Below are positions 36,901 through 47,407 of a DNA stretch of 64,000 nucleotides, piece after piece; position 1 is the first letter of the stretch; each line of letters begins with the position of its first letter. The stretch comes from Phocoena phocoena (Eukaryota > Chordata > Mammalia > Artiodactyla > Phocoenidae), in assembly GCF_963924675.1 (NCBI RefSeq), contig NC_089220.1:89221168-89285167 (forward strand), given 5' to 3'. The position numbers and the translations under genes are program-made. A model generated the notes under the pieces. It was not told the origin of the DNA. It worked only from the letters and a program-made list of their open reading frames with translations, and made no database searches.

Positions 36901-37740
36901 CCTAGAGAAATGGAAAAAAAAAAAACAAAATTAGCAAATGGTACCTAATGAAACTTAGCTTCATTAAAGCTTTTGCACAGCAAAGGAAACCATAAACAAG
37001 ACAAAAAGACAAGCCTAAGAATGGAAGAAAATATTTGCAAACAAAGCAACTGACAAAGGATTAATCTCCAAAATATACAAGCAGCTTATGCAGCTCAATA
37101 TTAAAAAAAAAAAAAGATGTAATCCAAAAATAGGCAGAAGACCTAAATAGACATTTCTCCAGAGAAGATATACAGATTGCCAACAAACAGATGAAAGTAT
37201 GCTCAGCATCACTAATCATTAGAGAAATGCAAATCAAAACCACAATGATGTACCACCTCACATCGGTCAGAATGGCAATCATGAAAATATGTACAAACAG
37301 TAAATGCTGGAGAGGGTGTGGAGAAAAGGGAACCCTCCTGAACTGTTGGTGGGAATGTAAATTGATACAGCCACTATGGAGAACAGTATGGAGGTTCCTT
37401 AAAAAACTAAAAGTAGAACTACCATACGACCCAGCAATCCCACTACTGGGCACATACCCTGTGAAAACCATAATTCAAAAAGGACATGTACCAGAATGTT
37501 CATTGCAGCACTATTTACAATAGCCAGCACATGGAAGCAACCTAAGTGTCCATCGACAGATGAATGGATAAAGAAGATGTGGCACGTATATATACAATGG
37601 AATATTACTCAGCCATAAAAAGAAACAAAACTGAGTTATTTGTAGTGAGGTGGATGGACCTAGAGTCTGTCATACAGAGTGAAGTAAGTCAGAAAGAGGA
37701 AAACAAATACCATATGATAACACATATATATGGAATCTAA
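33972..37740 (+). pseudogene. L1 ORF2 (endonuclease-reverse transcriptase), disrupted
   Basis: It starts 58 bp after the ORF1 stop. The endonuclease domain is recognisable up to ILGDFNTP just before a TGA at 34416. A further SDHNAL motif near 34650 is now in another frame. The RT core survives as an open block at 35592-36194 with GTRQGCPLS and the catalytic FADD motif at 36006-36017. The C-terminal zinc-knuckle region follows (37191-37523: SVRMAIMKI, then C-rich residues). The final frame ends at TAA 37738-37740. A stop at 34005 lies only 11 codons in. Many stops and shifts make it inactive. Confidence 0.92.
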
Positions 37741-38116
37741 GAAGAAAGAAACGGTTCTGAAGAACCTAGGGGCAGGACAGGAATAAAGAGGCAGGGGTAG
37801 ATCATGGTCTTGAGGACACGGGGAGGGGGAAGCGTAAGCTGGGACGAAGTGAGAGAGTAGCACTGACATATATACACTACCAAATGTAAAATAGATAGGT
37901 AGTGGGAAGCAGCTGCATAGCACAGGGAGATCAGCTCGGTGCTTTGTGACCACCTAGAGGCGTGGGATGGGGAGGGTGCGAGGGAGGCCCAAAAGGGAGG
38001 GGATATGGGATATATGTATACATATAACTGATTCACTTTGTTATACAGCAGAAACTAACACAACATTCTAAAGCAATTATACTCCAATAAAGATATCCAA
38101 AAAATAATTAAAAAGA
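37741..38116 (+). repeat. L1 3' UTR with G-quadruplex-like motif and tail
   Basis: The 3' UTR follows the ORF2 stop and carries the conserved end TTATACAGCAGAAACTAACAC then ATTATACTCCAATAAAGATA, with an A-rich tail. Four G-runs sit at 37964-37984 (G3, G4, G3, G3 with loops of 2, 1 and 5). A second G-rich stretch lies at 37820-37843. G-rich 3' UTRs are a known L1 property. Confidence 0.85.
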
Positions 38117-38129
38117 AAAGGTTTGCCTT

Positions 38130-40929
38130 AAGTGTCTCGCTTTATGCAAATCAGATGGAAGATTAAATTCTAATGCAAAACACTTGCAAGTATTTATAGT
38201 AAAATTTCTATTTTCTTTTTCCTTAATTGTATATGCTAATCTATTTTCAGATTGGACCAGATGAAGTAAACTGAGTTACCAACCTGACTGAGGACCGTGT
38301 TTTTTCCTATGAAAGCCAGCCAACTAGATTTTGAAAAGACATTCTCTGTGGTTCATTATGGGGAGGGGTGGAATGATGTGTGGAACCTCTATTATCTGTT
38401 CTAGATTATGTCAAGGGTTAGAAATAGATTACTGTCACCTTAACTCTGACTATATAAGTTTGAACCACAACCCTAACATTATTGAAATGTGGCTTTTGTA
38501 TTTCATTAAGAGCTAAGCAATTAGGTTTGCATTTTTGATGCACCATAATTGTAATAGTGTGACATTGTTCTAATGATAATGTTCACTGATCATTCATAAT
38601 GCAACTACTCGCACCATGAATCAAGTATAAATCAACACCTTTTTTATTTTACTTGCAGTAAAGCACTTTCTTTTCAGATTGATAATTTGTACTCAGTTTG
38701 ATCATCAGCTGTCAGAAATTTTTTGTTTAATTTCCATATGCTTTTCTTATCACAGATCTTTAAACCCTTATGAAAAGTGTTTTAGGAAGAAACCAAATAC
38801 CATGGCAGGAGAACAAGGCGAGGTTTTAGCATTATTAATAAAGACGTCTATTTAATTGCTGAGTAAAAAATGTGACATTCCAGCATAGGACAGACTGCAC
38901 ATCAGTGAAATCCTTGGTTTTACAGAGGGAATAGAGGTGCAATATATCCCCTTCTAATAGCATCAGAATAAGTAGACACATGGCTATTTGACCTCAATAA
39001 CTATGAGGTTCTTTGTGGTCCAACCCACTCTCTGAATTCCGTGGCTGATACAGATACTGTCCCTAGAATCTATTCAGATACCTTTCCAAGTTTCTAAATT
39101 TCTAAAATAAAAGTATAACTGCTGTGGTTTTATATAGTGTCAACTGCTCTAAGCTAGAAGTATGATTTCCAGAATTTCTTGTCCTGTACGGTTCTGGGTT
39201 AAGATGCGTCATAGGAGAAATTTGTGCAAGATTTGAGATGAGGAAGAAAATTAGCAGTCATTATGTTCTGAAGGTTAGGATAGCATGACAGGTGCATATT
39301 GTCACTGACTTGCTATCTCGCCTGATTGAGGAGGGAAAGCACTTTGGCCTGGAGCTCTTCCAGGTTCTTTCTCACCACATTCAGCTTCTCTGAGTCCTAC
39401 GTTAGGTGCATGTCCAGGTTAGTGGAAAAGGGTACCAGCTTCTTTGCCAAAACACCACATCACTGAGACTGGATACAGGCATGGGTTTTACTCTGTCCTC
39501 CCGATTTCCAGTTTGTTGTCACTCTCCTTTGCTTCATGCCTAGGTTTTCTTTCCACTGCCAACCATGCTGATCGACAGAAGCTTCAGGCCCAACACCAGA
39601 AGCAACAAGAGCTTTCACAGACTTCTGTATCACCTTCCACAGTGTGTACTGTCTAATCTCTATATAGACTCTTTTTTCCACATAACTCCTAATGGTTCTG
39701 CTTCCCAGATCAAACCCTTACTGGTAGAATAATAGAAGCTAAATTCTAGGCCAGTGATCCCCTTTCAGCTGATAATTGGAGAAGAAGCATGAGTTATGCA
39801 TTCTTTTCTCCATGACTTTGCAGCACATGTTGACATGTTTCTATGAACAGAGAACTTTAATTTTTATCTGTGTGTACATGTATCCTTTTTAAAACACAGA
39901 AAGCAGTCTTACCATCCAGAATATTTATGGAAATGAAGCCCTAGAACCTTTGTTCATTATGGTTGGAGTCTATGTTGCCCTCAGACCATTGTCTTTGCTG
40001 TTCTAAATATCAAGAGCGCATACATTGCTGTGTAATGAGGGATCCTTTTCCTCTGCCAGTCTGTTCCCATTGTCACCAAACTAGGAAGAGAAGAGGGAAA
40101 AGCCCAGAACTTGGGTAATTATTAAGGGGTTTATCTCTTCATGGAAGCTGTCTTTCTTCTCTTGGCATCTTATTCTTTCTGGCTTTTCTATTCCCTAAGA
40201 TTAGCAACCCTCTTGAGAAAATAGAGTTAATCTCCTCAAGAAACTTCCATCTCTCCTATGTTTACTCATTAAATTTGACTCTCCTGTTGACAATTTTGAT
40301 TTAATTTCAAGTTTAATGTTATTTAAAAGCAGGTTCTATGATGGTAGGGAGACAGCCTGCTAGTGCTCAAGGAAGTTCTACAGAAATCTCATCTCATCCA
40401 ACCTTGTGGATTTTTTGACCTAGAAGATGAATAAATCAGATTATGTTGCATGCTCTAGACTCTGTGTATGGAAGGGAAAATGGTGACCAGCATTCTCTGG
40501 GAAGGGTTTAAAACTAGAAGAGTCTCATCCAATGGGACTGGACCAATGCCAAAAGGATTATGGAAGGAAGCTAAGGCAGGTGGCTGGAAGGTGGCATCTT
40601 GTGCGTTCAGAACCAGACATCTCCAGTATTGTTTGCATTTCTCTCAGGAGTAATAAGATCTCCCAAAACACAGTAAGATGCCTCATATTTGGGAGTAAAA
40701 AATAAAGGCAAAAGGTGAAGAGTTTGATGATGATGATGTTTATTGTTCATTCATAATACAACTAGATCACCCACAGGCAGCTAGCCCTATGGGTATCTTG
40801 AGAGGAGATGTAGAACTCCAGTTAATCAGACTCTTATTAGGAGACAAGATTTCAGTTTCTGGAGGGAGGATAGGGAAAAGAAGGTAACAACTTCTTCTGA
40901 AAAACCAATTCAGAACCCAGTTACAGAGG
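38130..40929. other. Unassigned intergenic stretch
   Basis: I see no gene or nameable repeat in 2.8 kb. Overlapping opposite-strand open frames near 39444-39681 have no recognisable motif. Confidence 0.5.
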
Positions 40930-41330
40930 AACCCTGTTATTTATGCATTTACTAAATGCTTATTGAGTGTACAGCATATTCTGTATCCTAGATGAGGCAC
41001 TAGGGACGCAATAGTTTTCAAAACTGCATTTCCTGGAACTAGTGCTTTTGCATTACTGGCATTCTTTGAAAAATAATTCTGTGAGTAAATATTTATTATT
41101 ACTATCATTTTCTACAGAACTGTTGAGAGCATTTATACTGCTAACATACTTTTCCAAGAGAGGTATGTAGTAGGTTGCATTTTCCACACACAGCCTGTTT
41201 AATGGTGCATCCTTTAGGAAATGTTGGAGTCATGCATAAATACTATCCTTGCCTTAGAAGACCTCACAGTCTATTGACAGCTAATAGTGAGAAAAGTGCT
41301 CAATGTAGGTAAATAGAACACTGGAGCGAT
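40930..41330 (+). repeat. Possible interrupted ancient repeat (L2/MIR-like class)
   Basis: ACTAAATGCTTATTGAGTGTACAG and GGCACTAGGGACGCAATAG appear at the left. AGACCTCACAGTCTATTGACAG and AAAAGTGCTCAATG appear about 250 bp later. These are the left and right phrases of the repeat seen at 24530 and 63660. The roughly 200 bp between is unexplained. Confidence 0.3.
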
Positions 41331-41874
41331 AGAAATGGAAAGTAAAGAGAAGAAACTGTGCTGATGCTTCTCCATTTGCTCTTTTGGTTTCATTATTTAC
41401 CCTTCTATGTCTGCTGTGTCCCAGGGAGGTGATGGCTGTGGACAGCATTATTTGGGCTCTCCTGCCCTCTATTTTCCAATTGGGATCAGTCAACAAAAGA
41501 TCTCAGCAGAACATCAGAGGGCATGAAGATAGAAAGATTAGTATATTATTTCTGCCTCCACTTACCCCCTCCCTCTACCCAGGCAGGGGGATTTTGGCAG
41601 CAGCTGCTTTCTCCTGATGAAGGCCACAGAACATGTCAAGCAGCCTCCCCAATATGCCAGTATGTCTCAACTGATTCAGGATATGGATTCCTCTATTCAT
41701 TCTGGTCTAGGGTGGTAGCAACTTCCGCTTGCTGTTGGTTCCTGTGTGCTTCACCATCTGCTGTTCATCCTTTAACCCTGCTCACACCTCTGTATAAAGT
41801 ATTGTCATTAAATTGTCTTTAATTAACTTCTGAATGAATCATCTATACTGTGTCAAGACTCTCAGTGAAAAAGG
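41331..41874. other. Unassigned stretch
   Basis: Nothing identifiable. Open frames of 77-99 codons (41384-41617, 41523-41822) share no motif and are considered chance. Confidence 0.5.
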
Positions 41875-42115
41875 AACTAATATTTTTGAGCGTCTATTAT
41901 GTCCCAAACATTTTAATACACGTTACTTTAGTTATCACAAATGCCCTCCACAGTATGAATTATCAGCTCCGTTTTATAGAATAAAAAAATAAAAGAGAAT
42001 CAAGACCCCCTCAAAATTAAGTAACTTGTTTAAGGTCACACTTCTAAAGTTAGCAGACCTGAGACTTGAGCCCAGCTGTTCAAAAGCCATATGCTTTTTA
42101 TCACACTATATTATT
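41875..42115 (-). repeat. MIR SINE, nearly complete
   Basis: The reverse complement of MIR can be followed over most of its length: GAGCGTCTATTATGTCCC, TATCACAAATGCCCTCC, GCTCCGTTTTATAGAATAA, TAACTTGTTTAAGGTCACAC and AGACCTGAGACTTGAGCCCAG. It is an old and inactive copy. Confidence 0.8.
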
Positions 42116-42479
42116 AAGAAAAAAGGACCAATTATTGGAAATAGGTCAAAAGATCAGAAAGAGATCAGCAATAAGATCTGCTTCATACTGAACTGACTAA
42201 ATAATGAAGTGATTTGATTATGGAACTTCAGGATCAGGGCAACTGGATTGAGTGCAAAGAGAGGAGGACAACAGAGGCCAGGGACAAGGCAGCCTCTTTC
42301 AGAAGTGAATGTGGTTTTTTCTCCAATCATAAAGGTATGCAGACACAAGTACACTCAGTGTGTACGTTGTCATAAAGTCATAGCCTGCCACAATGAAGGA
42401 GGCTTGGATTCTTTTAGAGCTATGTGTATCTGGGAAAGTCTCTTAATTGCTCTCTATTCCTGCACCCTTAAAAAAATAA
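42116..42479. other. Unassigned stretch
   Basis: I see no gene or repeat between the MIR and the L1 tail. Confidence 0.5.
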
Positions 42480-42735
42480 GATTAGGCAAGCAATGTCACC
42501 TATAGTTAATAATACTGTATTGTACACTTGAAATTTGCTAAGAGGGTGGATCCTAAGTGTTTTCACCGCAAAAAAAAGAAGAAAATGACAACTATGTGAG
42601 GTGATGTGTATGTTAACTAGCTTGATTGTGGTGATTACTTCACAGTGTATATGCATATCAAAACACCAAGTTGTACGCTTTAAATATATACAATTTTTAT
42701 TTGTCAATTATACCTCAATAAAGCTGGGGGAAAAT
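42480..42735 (+). mobile_element. L1MA/L1MB-type 3' UTR end
   Basis: CCTATAGTTAATAATACTGTATTG, then ACTTGAAATTTGCTAAGAGGG, then TATGTGAGGTGATGTGTATG and TTTATTTGTCAATTATACCTC precede an AATAAAG end. This is the typical order of an old L1 3' UTR. Nothing coding remains. Confidence 0.85.
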
Positions 42736-43959
42736 AAGATTAGGAACAACAACAACAAAAACTTACTTGTGTCTTTTTGTGCAGTGGGGGCCATAGATAA
42801 AGTATTGCTGTTTTTTCCAACTTTAGGGAACCATTAGTGGATTTAGGTCATTTGCTGCCTATTTAGATTAGAACCTCAAGCCCCACACAAATGTGATAAA
42901 GCTAGATGGCTAATAAAATATTTTTTATTTCTTAATATATTTCTTAGCATATAAAATCCCTCAGTGTTCTAACCCTCTATAAAAACCTACAGCATCTGAA
43001 AAAAACAATTAGGGCAGTTACACATCCAGACATCTGCAAAGAAAATTTTAACGTTATCAGATAAATGAAATTCAGAAACAAAGCACAAAAACATCAACTG
43101 ACATTTGCAAGAATTTCGAAAGCTAGCAATTTATTTCTTTGTAGCTAAGTCTAGAATATGGGTTTCCTAAAAGGACTGTCCAGTCTCTGAAAGGGCTAAA
43201 GTGGGACACACAAAGGGCAGCTGGAAGACCTGATGACAAGACCTGATGACAATGGCTAACATAAAAAAACAAACGTAGCCCCAAACTATGCACTTTCTAT
43301 AAACCCGAGAGAATGAAGACGAAAGGAGATTTAATCAATGTAAACAAAACTTTTTGCTCATTCTCACATCAGCTACTTGTTTTGCCTAAGTATGTTATTT
43401 TCCCCTTGATTTTGCTGGAAATATTTTTACCAAAAAGAACGGATCTCATTGTGGTGACAGAGTATTTCTTAACACAAAAGAAGTTTTTGCCTGCAGGGCC
43501 TACATCACATGGATCAAAGATTTTTTATTACAATACATACAGTTAGGACTATAGCTGTGATGTTTTTGTGTGATATCTAGATTTTGTAATGAAACACAGC
43601 AGAAAGAATGTGAACTTTAGGTAAAAAAATGCAATATTCCTGAAATCTGTGTAGGATCTTTCTAACTCCTGGTATTATGATTAATTTTCTCTGGGAGGCA
43701 GCTGCTGTTCAGAGACCTTCTTTTGATGGAGAATATCTGGTGATGCCAGTCAGAATAGCTGAAAAAATGATGATAGCTATATCCTTTCTAAACTGGGTTT
43801 GTCTGATGAATCATGAGAAATTTGAGAGCTACACATAAGTGGGACCCAGAGTAGAATTTGTGTGTGTGTGTTATTTTTCCAACTTTTGAACTGATGTAAA
43901 TTTGGGAGGCCAAACTTATTATTCTCCACAAGTGGAACAATGACCAATAAAATATTATG
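42736..43959. other. Unassigned stretch with a 13-bp tandem duplication
   Basis: AGACCTGATGACA occurs twice in tandem at 43226-43251. A GTGTGTGTGT run lies at about 43859-43870. No gene was seen. Confidence 0.5.
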
Positions 43960-44155
43960 AACAAAATGGGGTGTAGGGTCAGAAAATCTGGTGTGAAGCA
44001 AAGCTCTACTGTTTTTCTGACAGTGGATTTGGGGCAAGTTACTCTACTTCTTTGAGTAACAATATCCCTAACTGAGTGATGCCAATCATAATAACATCTG
44101 TTTCACAGGTAGTCATAAGAATCAACTAAAAGGATATACACGAAAGTGATTAGAG
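43960..44155 (+). repeat. MIR SINE fragment
   Basis: Sense MIR order: a 'gaaaatctggtgtgaag' phrase, GGGGCAAGTTACTCTACTTC, TTGAGTAACAATATCC, then a GTAGTCATAAGAATCAACTAAA phrase. Diverged. Confidence 0.65.
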
Positions 44156-44719
44156 ACATCTACTTCTTGGAGTCAGGCAGTCTATAGAATCTTACCAACT
44201 TTCTCCCTGAGAACGATTAAACAAAATGGATAAAATATTTTAAACTCAATCTTAAAATATATAGTAAAGGGCTAGTTATTAGAAATGGAATATCAGAAGT
44301 CAAAAAATCAGTAAAACTAGGAACTTAGAAGGATTAGCAAAAGACTGAATTTTAGTTCCATCCTGAAGACATTTTCCAAATCTGAATGAACTTAATATTG
44401 AGTTTTCATGGCCTCACAAAAGACACAAGACAAAGCCTAAAACCAGCTTCAGGTAGGAAATCTAACAGGGGGTCCCTCCTACCTTGGCATTCGGCTAGAA
44501 CCTCCGAAAGCTAATCCTTGGTATAAGGGCATCTAGAAACGAACCTGCCTTTCTTCCCAGGAAACTATTTAGAGAAAATCCCTTTTCTGAATCCATGATT
44601 TGGGGAGTAAGGAAAACAGTATTTCCTCTGGAAACCTACAACTCTAAGTATATTTCACATAGATTTGTATACCAGATTTACGTTATTTTGCTGGTATGAA
44701 ATGTAGAAGTTTTCACGTC
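44156..44719. other. Unassigned stretch
   Basis: Nothing identifiable before the target site of the SINE at 44736. Confidence 0.5.
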
Positions 44720-44735
44720 AAAAATCCCTTAAGTT

Positions 44736-44927
44736 GGGCTTCCCTGGTAGTGCAGTGGTTGAGAGTCCGCCTGCCGATGCAGGGGACATGGGTTTGTGCC
44801 CCGGTCCGGGAAGATCCCACATGCTGTGAAGCAGCTGGGCCTGTGAGCCATGGCCGCTAAGCCTGCGTGTCCGGAGCCTGTGCTCCGCAACGGGAGAGGC
44901 CACAGCAGTGAGAGGCCCGCGTACCAC

Positions 44928-44956
<29 letters not shown>
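44736..44956 (+). mobile_element. CHR-2-type tRNA-derived SINE, long A-tail
   Basis: A sense copy with a tRNA-like head and GGGTTTGTGCC B-box-like motif. The tail is an uninterrupted A run of about 28 bp (44929-44956), which suggests a fairly young copy. Target-site copies AAAAATCCCTTAAGT before it and AAAAATCACTTAAGT after it differ by one base. The reverse-strand open frames over it are SINE noise. Confidence 0.95.
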
Positions 44957-44959
<3 letters not shown>

Positions 44960-44969
44960 CTTAAGTAGT

Positions 44970-45704
44970 AGTAATCCAGAGATGTAGTAGAACTAAATGG
45001 AAATCATTTCTGGAGAGACCAACCTTCAGTCTAGCTCTCAAAAGAAGGTAAGTTTAGAGTCAAAAATCATTAAATGGGTAGGTTAGGTGGACTCCATGAT
45101 CAAAATCCAGCAGGCACAAAAAACCTGAGAGAGGCAGACTCACAAAAAGTTCAAATATTGAAATTATTACACAAAATATATAATAAGCATGTTGAATATG
45201 TCTAAAGGTAAAAGAGATTAAAATTAAGTAAAGAGTCTTCTGTTTCTATGATGGGGTAACTTGTATTTAACTCATCTTCTTGTCCAAAACAACCATTAAA
45301 GTTGAACAAAATACAGAAAACAACTACTTGGAAGCATAACAGAGCAAAGAAGATAGCCAAGACTTGAAGGGATAAGATTCTGGAAAGAGAGAAAGTGCTC
45401 TGAGGTGAGTACTAGTCTCCACTCTTTTCTTCTCAGAACATTTGCCAATACACAACTAGTTTCATAGAAGCCAGACAGAAAGCAGTAATCTAAAGGGAGT
45501 TATACTGGGATGAAGATGCAAAAACTGGACCTTAAGCTAGAACTTGAGGGTCAAGATCCCAGAAAAAAAGGAACCACAAAGAAAGGACCCACCCATTTAC
45601 TCATGCGATTTCCCCTTTAGACATTAATCAACTCCCATATCGAACATGCACAATGTAACACAGTGAACCAAGTAGTTCTTTCTAGTCCTCATTTGATGAT
45701 AATT
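44970..45704. other. Unassigned A-rich stretch, possibly old L1 5' material
   Basis: Phrases such as TTCTATGATGGGGTAACTTG, then AAAATACAGAAAACAACTAC, suggest an old L1 5' region. They are too degenerate to name. No open frame of interest. Confidence 0.35.
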
Positions 45705-46311
45705 TTTATCATGAATGGGTACAGAATTTTTTCTATTTAGAAAATTGCATGTTTATTTTTTTCTTATTAAATCTCTTAATGTGGTACTTTTCATTGTTTC
45801 ATTTTTCAAGTGTTAAAAATCTTGCAATCCTATGCTATACCATATTTGATCATGTATAATTGTTTTTATATATTACTAGATTTGTTTTGCTTTTATTTTG
45901 TTAAAATTTTTTATGCCTATATTTATTAGTGAAATAGTGATTTTCACTACTTATAATGTCTTTGGTTTTATTATTACTGCTGTACTCATAAAAGGTGTCG
46001 GAAGGATTCCCTGCTGTTTTCTTTTCTGGAAGAACTTGCGTAGAGTCGGTATTATTTGTTCCTTAAATGTTTGATAGAGTTCACCAGTGAAATATTCTTT
46101 GTGGAGTCACTTTAACCACACTTCAATTGTTTTAAATAGATACAGGGCTATCCAGTATACCTACTTTCTTGAGTGAACCTGGGTAAGTTTGTATCTTTCA
46201 AGGAATTCCTCCATTTCATCTAAGTTATCAAATTTATGGAAATAATATTTTCATAATATTCCATTATTATCCCTTTGATCTGTAGGCTCTTTAATGGTGT
46301 CCTCCTTTCAT
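45705..46311 (-). mobile_element. Old L1 ORF2 fragment, antisense
   Basis: The plus strand is the reverse complement of the ORF2 RT region. Order on the plus strand: TCATGAATGGGTACAG, ATAATGTCTTTGG, TTTTCTGGAAGAACTTGCGTAG, ATAGAGTTCACCAGTGAAAT, TTCAAGGAATTCCTCCATTTC and ATTATTATCCCTTTGATCTG. That runs from the RT core toward the N-terminal side of ORF2. It is diverged and has no open frame. Confidence 0.8.
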
Positions 46312-46359
46312 TCTTTTTTTAATAGTATTTATATTTTAGAGCAACTTTAGCTTCACAAT
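46312..46359 (-). mobile_element. L1 3' UTR end, antisense, left of the provirus
   Basis: A T-run then AGTATTTATATTTTAGAGCAAC and TTTAGCTTCACAAT matches the extreme 3' end of an L1MA/MB-type element in reverse. The same element resumes at 52880 (CAGAAAAGCTGAGCAGAAGG) after the provirus, so this is the left half of a split L1. Confidence 0.7.
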
Positions 46360-46738
46360 TGTCAAAATCAAAACCAAGACCAGCCTTGAAAATTTCCTGA
46401 GCAGACAAAACTACTTCAGTCATACAGATAAAGCTTAATTTAGCTTATTTTGCAAGACTAACTTTACCTGGGTATTTCTTGGTTATGCCTCTGGAAATCA
46501 TAAGCAAAACTTGAACTGTTCCCAAGATGGATATGAGGTGATCATTGAAAATTCTACTATTATAGGCAATCACTGTAAAGAATAAACAGTCACTATTTTC
46601 TCACATATATGTTTCTTTATAACAATATACCCTGAGCCTCATGCCATGTTTTGGTTTGAGTGCTTTTAAAACTGCTTTTGTTTTTGTTTTTTATTTTGAA
46701 TCAGTGTTTTTATTTCTGTTCTTTCTGAACTTTTGACA
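46360..46738 (+). repeat. 5' LTR of the provirus (missing its poly(A)-signal segment)
   Basis: It starts TGTCAAAATC and ends TTTTGACA, the TG...CA form usual for LTRs. It aligns with the right LTR over nearly its whole length (for example GACAAAACTACTTCAGTCAT, TTCTTTATAACAATATACCC, TGGTTTGAGTGCTT). A TATA-like TTTATAAC is shared by both. Relative to the right LTR it lacks a segment of about 50 bp around the AATAAA-type signal. Many substitutions mark its age. Confidence 0.85.
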
Positions 46739-46743
46739 GTTCA

Positions 46744-46766
46744 TGGAGTCAGAAACGGGATCCAAA
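46744..46766 (+). promoter_or_regulatory. Primer-binding-site-like sequence, tRNA-Leu type
   Basis: TGGAGTCAGAAACGGGATCC begins five bases after the LTR end. It resembles the complement of the 3' end of tRNA-Leu(CAA), from memory TGGTGTCAGAAGTGGGATTC, with matches at 18 of 23 positions across 46744-46766. In retroviruses this site anneals the tRNA that primes minus-strand DNA synthesis. The position and TGG start fit. The tRNA identity is inferred from recall. Confidence 0.5.
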
Positions 46767-47407
46767 GAAGACCCCCAGTGACTCTGAGGTTAGTAAGCAA
46801 CCAGGTGCTGGTACCCACAGAGCCCACTGAGCTCACCGCTTTCTTATGGACCTTGGAATTTAAGGCAAGTCTCTCTTGGATCTGAGCTCCACTCTCTCTG
46901 CATACTGAGCTCTCCAACTTTATCGTGCACTTTTGCTTTCTGTTTGTGTTTGTTGAAGCTCCTTGGGAAGACATCCTTCTGTTTGTAAGTGGAAAAAAAC
47001 ATGATTCTCTGGGTTTTAGGCAGCAGTACTGAAGTTTTAGGCAGAGATTACTGGCTTCCTATAATTATTTGTTTTAGGGAATCTAAAGGCAGAGATGGGT
47101 TCCACCTGGTCTAAATCTCTTCCTCTTCCTTCCTTAAAAAAAACCCTGCCTACCCACAATAAGCCTGGATCTTGTGCCTTTTTAGAAAAATGGGTGAACT
47201 TTTGAATAATTTGAGATTATAGTGGCCACTTTGGGGAAACTTTAATTTAGATAAGTCTGCCTTAAGGGGCACCCTTAAAAGTGGGAATTCCAAACCTCTC
47301 AGACAATGAAATGCATTCTTTGACTGGTATATAGACGCTTCTACAGGACAAAATGACTCCAAAAACAGCTCTAAAAAGATATTTATGGAAGCCAATAAAA
47401 AATATTT

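Larger units (their letters stand above)
30931..38116 (+). mobile_element. Complete LINE-1 with perfect 13-bp target-site duplication
   Basis: A full-length insertion of about 7.2 kb. It has a GC-richer 5' UTR beginning GGGGAGACCTTCAAGATGGC, ORF1, a short spacer, ORF2, a 3' UTR and an A-rich tail. The 13-mer AAAGGTTTGCCTT flanks it at 30918-30930 and 38117-38129 with no mismatch, giving exact boundaries. Both ORFs carry several stops and frameshifts, so it is immobile. The intact duplication argues for a fairly recent insertion on the scale of this window. The internal polymerase II promoter of L1s would lie in the 5' UTR. Confidence 0.96.

Noticed and set aside
39444..39681. Opposite-strand overlapping frames considered as a processed pseudogene
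   Set aside because: No recognisable protein, no A-tail and no flanking duplication could be found.
41384..41822. Two overlapping frames of 77 and 99 codons
   Set aside because: No motifs, different frames and an opposite-strand frame at the same place; expected by chance in 64 kb.
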